DNA of 64,000 nucleotides from Larix kaempferi. Lineage: Eukaryota > Streptophyta > Pinopsida > Pinales > Pinaceae. Shown here piece by piece: positions 57,405-64,000 of the stretch. Below the pieces are notes generated by a model. That model was given only the letters and a program-made list of their open reading frames with translations, had not been told where the DNA came from and did not search any database. A program made the translations under genes and the position numbers. How positions within the stretch are numbered: the first letter of the stretch is position 1; every line of letters begins with the position of its first letter. The stretch lies in contig BSBM01000597.1 in the NCBI GenBank assembly GCA_027924585.1, positions 7,073,501 to 7,137,500 on the forward strand. Direction: 5' to 3'.

Positions 57405-57689
57405 GTATGAATGAATTTCTAATTCGTTTGGCTCTTTTTCTGGACTTTGAGATCACTCTTTCCCTAAAATCCAGTCACGGTAATGATTGAATTTTTTATT
57501 CGTTTGGCTTTTTTCTGGACTCTGAAAATCCAGTCACGCTAATAATTGGATTCTTAATTCGTTTGCCTTTTTTTCTACTCTCGGATCACTTTTTTCCTAA
57601 AATCCAGTCACTGTAATGATTGAATTCTTAATTCGTTTGCCTTTTTTTTAGACCTGATCACCTTTTTCCTAAAATCCAGTCATAACTAT
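57405..57689. repeat. Four-unit minisatellite (about 60-78 bp)
   Basis: The units at about 57405, 57483, 57541 and 57616 each contain ATTCGTTTG, CTTTTTT, TCCTAAAATCCAGTCA or close variants. The second unit lacks about 15 bases. Confidence 0.85.
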
Positions 57690-57772
57690 TTTAGATTGAA
57701 GAAATGTAGCTGATCCTAATCATTATCCCATCCTAGCTGATCCTAATTTTATTTATATTTAGACGTTATTAA

Positions 57773-57950
57773 GGTAATTTGTTTTTAAAATTTTAATTTT
57801 ATAATAATTTTGTTTATATTTATAAGGTAATTTGTTTTTAAAATTTTAATTTTATAATAATTTTGTTTATATTTATAAGGTAATTTGTTTTTAAAATTTT
57901 AATTAATTTTAATTTTATAATAATTTTGTTTATATTCATAATTTGTTTCT
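57773..57950. repeat. 53-bp AT-rich tandem array
   Basis: Units starting GGTAATTTGTTTTTAAAATT lie at 57773, 57826 and 57879, exactly 53 bases apart. A fourth, partial unit has a 10-base internal duplication. Confidence 0.92.
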
Positions 57951-58192
57951 AAAATTTTAAGAATACAATATTTTTAATTTTCGTTATATTTTATAAATTA
58001 GGAAGTTGTTTTCTTAAAAGATAAATGTTATAATTTATAAGAGTGGTTAATAACTCTAAAGTTCCATGTCAATTTGGCAATTTGGTGTTTGAAGAACAAA
58101 AGTCAATTTACAAAGGTATGTGTTTTAGTTCTAAAACCAAGAAGAGGTAGCTAGGCTCATTACAAGGTACATTTTTTAATGTATCAATGAAC

Positions 58193-58211
58193 ATAATAAT
58201 AATAATAATAA
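58193..58211. repeat. (ATA)n microsatellite
   Basis: Six ATA units in a row. Confidence 0.85.
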
Positions 58212-59582
58212 AGGATTTTAAATCCATAATTGTGACCAAATTTAGTAAGATATGTAGATATCATAAGTTATAATGCCTTGTAAAAAGTCCATTAAAAGAT
58301 TAGAAGTAGCAAGTTTGTTTTGGATGGACTTTAAGTTTCCAAAGAGCATCATTTTTGGTACACTTATCTAAGGTTCCTTAGTTCCCTGAGCATATAGATA
58401 CAAAATTGGAACTTTTTATAGATTTTTATTGACAAATCAATGGGAAAACAATAGTGGTGACACGTATGTAGCTTTTAAGGGGTTATAGTTGGAAACATCC
58501 AAGGATATGGGATAAGAATTTGATTTACACTCAATGTTCTTATAACATAGTAGACCACACTTGCACTAGTGAGTGACTCTCATTTTGAAACTTGTTTTCG
58601 ATGTTTTCCACATTCACTTTTGGATGTTCTATATGGACATCATGACGCATAGAAGGTAGAGGCATTACATGATTTAAAGGCTAAAAAAATGTATAGATAA
58701 TATTAGGGAGACTCATTTGCAAGTATAAGAAAGATTGAAGGAATCACATAGAAATACAAGGTTAGGCTATAGAAGACATCCAAAGTAGGAGACTCCCTTT
58801 GATTCCCTGGAGCAAAAAAATGTTGCATGAACCTAGAAAGAAAAATCATAATCTTTGATATGTAGCCCTTTCAATGTGTTAAAATAGATAAAGAACAATG
58901 CTTAAAGTCTATCTCTATTTATACTCTTTTACTTGCTTGTAAATGTGAAAATTTAAGATAATATGAATCATTCATGCTTAAAAAAAAGTCTACATAAAAT
59001 ATGAAAGAGAAACCTTTAAAAGTAAAGCATTAAAAAATCAAAACACCAAAACCAAAAATACAATTCAAAAAAAAATGTTTTATAAATATCAATATTATAA
59101 TCAAAATAAAAATTAAAAAAAAATTATTAATATCAATAATGTAATCCAAAATAAATGTTTCTTAACATTTTATAAAATATTGAATAATAACGTTATTGAA
59201 ACCAATTCAAAATTAAACGGTTTCAGCTTTTCCTTTTGGTTGGTGAAGTGAAGAACACCAACCCACCAACATTCAAGGTGGACCATCAATGGTAGTGGCC
59301 AATACAAAGTTGATAAGCCTCGTTTTCTAGCTTTTGGACACGCATAGATTAATAATCCATTACTTATTGACATAAAAGAATAGATGCTCTAAACGCTCTA
59401 CCATTTAGATCATCTTTTTAGTTATTCTTGTCCAAAATTTATTTGTAAAGGTTGAATGGTAGATAGAAGTTATCAAAATTGTATCCAAAATCTAGTTGTA
59501 AAAGTTGAATGGTAGATATAAGTTATTAAATTGTATTTATATCGATATCAAATGCATCGGGAAAAATATCTTAATGCTTATA

Positions 59583-59634
59583 TTCTATAAACTAACCTTA
59601 AAAGTATTTTCTATAAACTAACCTTAAAAGTATT
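59583..59634. repeat. 26-bp tandem duplication
   Basis: TTCTATAAACTAACCTTAAA is repeated at 59583 and 59609. Confidence 0.9.
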
Positions 59635-60088
59635 TGAGAAATTTAAATCCATTTTAAAAATAAAAAGAAAATTTAAAAAGTATATAATAAGAATTTAACC
59701 ACAATTTTATTATTGAATTTTAAAAAAAAATTAAAAACCTAAAACTTTTAATCAACTAAAAACACTTAAAAAGAAAAGTCAATAATCTCTCAAATCACTA
59801 GACACTATATGAGTGGACAATATACCAAATCGACCAAATATGTCTTTTTGTTTATTTCTTAGTTAACTACTTCAATAGGATATTAAGTTGATGATATAAA
59901 CTAATAAACTAATATAAAAATTAATAAGATTATCTATTAAAATATTTTATTAACATTATAAATTATATAGAGAGAGATAATAAATCTAAAAGTGTTTTAT
60001 AATGTATAACTTTAAGATTAAAAGTAGTATACTCTACCTTTTTTTTTTCGAGAAGGATGTTGATGTACAAAGACAAGATAAATAACAT

Positions 60089-60250
60089 GGAAGACCAGAG
60101 AATTTCTAAAGTTTTTTAAAATACAATCAAGACCAACTTAACATGGGAGACCAGAGAATTTCTAAAGTTTTTTAAAATACAATCAAGACCAACTTAACAT
60201 GGGAGACCAGAGAATTTCTAAAGTTTTTTAAAATACAATCAAGACCAACT
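60089..60250. repeat. 56-bp tandem array, three nearly identical units
   Basis: The units start at 60089, 60145 and 60201 (GGGAGACCAGAGAATTTCTA...). They differ at one or two positions, so the expansion is recent. Confidence 0.93.
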
Positions 60251-61406
60251 CCAGCTCAAGAGAGGACAGTGTAAAGATGTCATGGCATGGTTAAACCATT
60301 GGGGGATCAGCAAAAGTGTCACTTTGCATGATATCAACAACATTAAAAAATTAGCACATCTAATTTCAAAGAGAAAATTAAGATATTATAAAGTCATCAA
60401 CCTAATCTGGAAGAAAAAAAAAATACTCAAGTTGTTTTAACTAGTTTGAAGAAGAAAATTAATATAGCCAAGATAACAAAAAACTCTCATGAACTTCATA
60501 GTGAAACCAGGCACTGACAATTTATGGTTCCTAATAATTCCACTCCACAAATAAACAAAGAAAAAGAGATCTGTAAGGACCTCTGCTAAGAAGAATCGAG
60601 AAAGGGTTGGGTGGGGAGTTGGGTCTTTCCGCGTGGGATATTGAATATTGATATGTGGTTTACCCATCCGGTCAAAACACAAAGCTTTTGTGTTTGAGGA
60701 GGTCACAACAATAGGATGGAAAAGGAAGGTGTTCTGAATGTTCATTAGTGGGATAGATAATGGCACATACTTTTATTATTACCTTGGTTATGTTCTGGAT
60801 AGGAAACTTGATATAATTTATTTATTTTTTGGTGGGTCAATATTGGCAAAACGTGTCATCATTTGGATTGTTATTATTGGTTTGGTATTTAAAGAAAACC
60901 ATGTCATTTAAAATAAATCATCATTAGTGGTTTGTCTTGGTTTTGAACATTAATCTAGTATGTTTCCTTACATTTAAGAAATATGAGCTTTTAATCAATG
61001 AAAAGTAATTTTAAATCTTGATTTATAACTAGGTGTGAAAAATTATATCATTATTGAAAGAAAAAAATCCATGAAAAAATACCTTAGAATACTATATTTA
61101 AAATATATCACATTTTGCAGAGATTCTAAGATCTTACAATCATTGAGTTGAATTACAAAATCAAAGGATTGAAAGACCTTCCTTGAATTAAAGTTCAGAG
61201 TCCTTTATACAAACATGGTATCATCAACATAAAACTGTCAATATGGGACTATAACATAAATATAATCAAAACAGGAAACTATCCCAAACCTGGAGCATAA
61301 AACAAAGCTATCCCGGATCTAGAGCCTGAACAAACTTTATGACTGTCTTAGACAATAAGGACCCCCTGATGTTTTTTTGATGCCCCACACTTATGTCCCT
61401 AAAGGC
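60251..61406. other. Unassigned sequence
   Basis: A 109-codon minus frame at 60437-60766 (MPLSIPLMNIQNTF...) has no recognisable domain. The rest is AT-rich and closed in all frames. No transposon ends were found. Confidence 0.4.
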
Positions 61407-63900
61407 CTATTCTTTGTCTGAGGCTAACGTAGATATTCGCCCCCTTAGTCTTGAAGCAGACCAAGATGCTTGATGAATCCCACAACCACCATCTTTCCCC
61501 TGCCCATATTTGATCCCATAATGGAGCCTTAAGAAGTAGCACGAACCCCCAGGAAAAGGATAAGGCACATTGTCGTCGTAGGGGAAATCAACAAGAGGAG
61601 GCATATGATCAAGTGAAAAACACTTTTGTGAAGGTGCATAGCTAAAAACTGAATCCATTGGTGTCTTCAACTTCAAAGAATCCATAGCATCCCTAAGACC
61701 TTCGAGGGAGAGGAAACACAAACAATCGGAGACACTAAGGCAAGCAAAGAGATAGTGTATGGTGGGAGAGAATCATAGAAAGCGATTCTCACCCAGATGA
61801 AAAAGTATAATCCCCCGGGGAGAACGTAAAAATATAGATGGATGGATCATAACCGTCCAAGCACGGGACAGAGAAAGGGAGTGACCAATTAGAAACTGTC
61901 GAAGAGGAATACAATATTCCAGAATACCTGCAAACACCACCGATCCGTCAAGAACAGAAAATACAAGTCTCATGGTTCACTAGTAAGGAGATATCAAATA
62001 GTAGAACCGTGGAGTCACCCCGCGGCCTCACAAAACTACAAATACTAGAACCACCGAAACTAGAAGAGCCACTTGACGATGATAAACTATTAAGGAATTC
62101 ACCCACTAGAGAATATAAAGAAACACAAGACCATAATTCAAAAGATAAAAAGGAAATACCATCAATTACCTCATCCAAACAACCTTCGAACGGAGTAAGA
62201 GAGTCATTATCTTTCCAAAATCCATCGGGGAAACCTCCAAATCATCAAGACGAGAAGAAGAAGCTATCATCACAAAGTCACCACCTGAAGCAAGGTGAAG
62301 CTCGATTACTGGAAACACTGACACAGGGTCTGAAGAGCTATTCTTTACCAAAGGCGGAGAAATGTCATCCATCGACACCCCAGATAATCCCAACCTGTCC
62401 CCAACCAATGCCACAACATACTAGGACAAATTTGAAAAATAATCCTTCTGACAAAATCCATATATCCAAATACCACAGGGGAGATGACCAGATCATATAG
62501 GGGTTGCTTGCAGGACAACAATCCCTCTGAGATAACCATCTGGAAGGATTGCTTGGAAAATTTGGAGAAGGGGAGGTGACAATCCCTAACCAAGTGGCCA
62601 TGCTCATGGAAACTATGACACCGAAAGGAGATATTGTCTTAGTCAAGCACTTGAAAAAAGAACAGATCACCAATTGAAATAGATACATCAGCAAATAAAC
62701 CATCTCGGAGATCAATATCCACTAGGATGTGCCCCATTGTATTGATACTAAAGTCCATGAAACTGAATTCTGCATTAACATAAACATCTAGGAACTCTCC
62801 AAAGCATCTGAAGATAGTAGGAGCCCCAACTCAGCCTCTAGACCCGTCAATTTCCCCCAAAAACGCTAAGTGAAAACCATTTCCCATCTGGCATCAAAAA
62901 AAGGGGCCCATCTCTTAAGCAACAGCAGCACGTAACCCCAAATCCAGTTGCCATATTGAAGAGTTTGGAAATCATTCAAATATTCGACAATGATTCCCTT
63001 CCCTCCCTTCATTAAAGAGATGAGACGAGGGCAGTATCCCAATAATCCATTCCAAATATTCGAATCCTAGAGCTTAAAGTTCCCAAAGCTCATATTCTTT
63101 CCTGCGAACTGGCCAACCAAAACCATTTCAAACATGTGCAATACCTCACTCATATCAACATCACAGCCCAGCGCCAAGTTATTCTGGTTTGATTTATTTT
63201 GGATACATTGACACATCGACCCATCCCTCGGGAAGAGGATTCATTTGAGAAGTATGCAAGGACAAAGGGGGACTAGATCCCGTGGATGCAACTCTATCTC
63301 GGTATCAGGAAACTTCTCCCCTAGAGAAAAATTCATGGCAGAAAAAGTCAAAGGCACCTCTTTCCTAGACTGGCCCTTATAAAAAAAAACTAGTAAACGA
63401 GATGGAGAAATAGCCTCCAGTTGCTCAACTGGAGCACATAAACCTTCTTGTTTCAAATTAGAAGGATAGAGAGGATTCAACCCAACCACATGGGCCATGT
63501 GGCCCCAAAGGCTTGTCACCACAAACCCACCAATACAGAAAAACATAGAGAAACCCTGAAGGATTAGCTTTGAGAATCGAGAACCACCCACAATCGACAA
63601 AACACAAGCTTCAAGGAAACAACAAAGGAGCTTAAATAGAAAAACTAAGACTTCGCTAAGAAAGGACTCATAACCACTTGTAAGAATCCACCCCATTGGG
63701 AAAATTCAATCATTCAAGGGAAACACAGGAAAAACCAAAAGGAGACTAAACCATGCTAGGAAGCCCTAGAAACCTCCATACAAACCCTAGCAGCTGCCAT
63801 GAAAACTAGAAACCCTAGTAAACAAGCTCCATCGATTTGCCGTTAAATATCATTTCTGAAATTATCATCATCATCATCAATATATTTTATACAATTCTTT
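61407..63900 (-). pseudogene. LINE ORF1-like relic with DUF4283-like domain and zinc knuckle
   Basis: Leftward reading starts near 63800 (ATGGCAGCTGCTAGGG). It gives an upstream region (FYKGQSRKEVPLTFSAMNFS), then at about 63125-62815 VLVGQFAGKNMSF, NDFQTLQYGNWIWGY, KRWAPFFDARWEM and FWGKLTGLEAELG. These match the conserved spacing of the DUF4283 domain found in plant LINE ORF1 proteins. A zinc knuckle CHSFHEHGHLVRDC (62622-62580, one Cys changed to Phe) follows. The last part (62414-61407) is Ser-rich with frame changes. No endonuclease or RT follows to the left, so it is truncated or deleted. A DUF4283 host gene relic is an alternative. Confidence 0.6.
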
Positions 63901-64000
63901 ATTTAAAAAAGTTCTCCTATAAATATTTGTTTGATGTCTGCAAATCATTACTAATTGATGTCTTAGGACTGGGTTTGTGGGGTGAACATGCAGTGGAATG
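63901..64000. other. Right edge
   Basis: AT-rich, noncoding. An ATC trinucleotide run lies just before it (63863-63880). Confidence 0.4.

Larger units (their letters stand above)
57951..60088. other. AT-rich noncoding region
   Basis: No gene or transposon was recognised. It contains an (AAT)6 microsatellite at 58193-58211 and a 26-bp duplication at 59583-59634. Short frames (for example 59170-59373, minus) look fortuitous. Confidence 0.5.

Noticed and set aside
62009-62500. 163-codon plus-strand frame over the LINE-like relic
   Set aside because: It lies antisense to the DUF4283/zinc-knuckle relic, has no domain, and is rich in Ser/Pro/Lys as expected from the opposite strand.
63750-63820. 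Telomere-like AAACCCTAG repeats
   Set aside because: Only a few scattered matches occur, not a tandem array; similar words appear elsewhere by chance.
1-64000. Host protein-coding genes
   Set aside because: No frame showed plant gene domains with plausible exon structure. All recognisable proteins are retroelement parts or a LINE-like relic.

Overview
The window looks like intergenic DNA from a large, repeat-rich plant nuclear genome. It is AT-rich and holds no host gene that I can recognise. Almost everything down to about 54 kb is LTR retrotransposons inserted into one another. The Ty3/gypsy families, the 1-3.6 kb LTRs and the old, stop-ridden copies remind me most of a gymnosperm (conifer or yew type). 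That placement is inference from memory of such elements and is not proven here.

The backbone is one old minus-strand Ty3/gypsy element (E0, about 1186-50558) with LTRs of about 3.6 kb. It has been split by later insertions, most of them with a recognisable 5-bp target-site duplication (TSD). Its left LTR holds E1 (3259-21083, gypsy chromovirus, TSD TGTCA) and two solo LTRs (22220-22582 and 22618-23655). E1 in turn holds E2 (4729-8618, compacted gypsy, TSD AATAT) and E3 (13118-18069, Ty1/copia, TSD CCTTT). E0's interior holds E6 (26911-33618, deleted Ty1/copia, TSD TTCTT). E0's right LTR holds E4 (36214-48769, a solo LTR of about 2.7 kb, TSD AGAGA). E4 holds E5 (36603-45801, gypsy, TSD GTTTT) and a reversed solo LTR of the E6 family (47735-48379, TSD ATAAA).

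The LTR pairs, compared by eye, rank in the order the nesting requires: E0 is the most diverged, E1 and E3 are intermediate, and E2 and E6 are the least diverged. No element has an intact coding frame. E3 comes closest: one 1,295-codon gag-pol frame with no frameshift but eight in-frame stops and lost catalytic residues. E0 keeps gag, protease and an RNase H-like domain placed before the RT. E5 has an extra gag-like block between protease and RT. E6 has lost gag, protease and integrase and carries long tandem arrays in its 3' region.

To the right of E0 are a foldback (MITE-like) element (50610-50776), a plus-strand gypsy pol remnant (50868-53040), a minus-strand copia LTR with its primer site (55560-56049), and about 5 kb of AT-rich DNA with several short tandem arrays (57.4-60.3 kb). 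A minus-strand relic with a DUF4283-like domain and a zinc knuckle, as in plant LINE ORF1 proteins, lies at 61.4-63.9 kb. A possible tRNA-derived SINE lies near the left edge (278-405).
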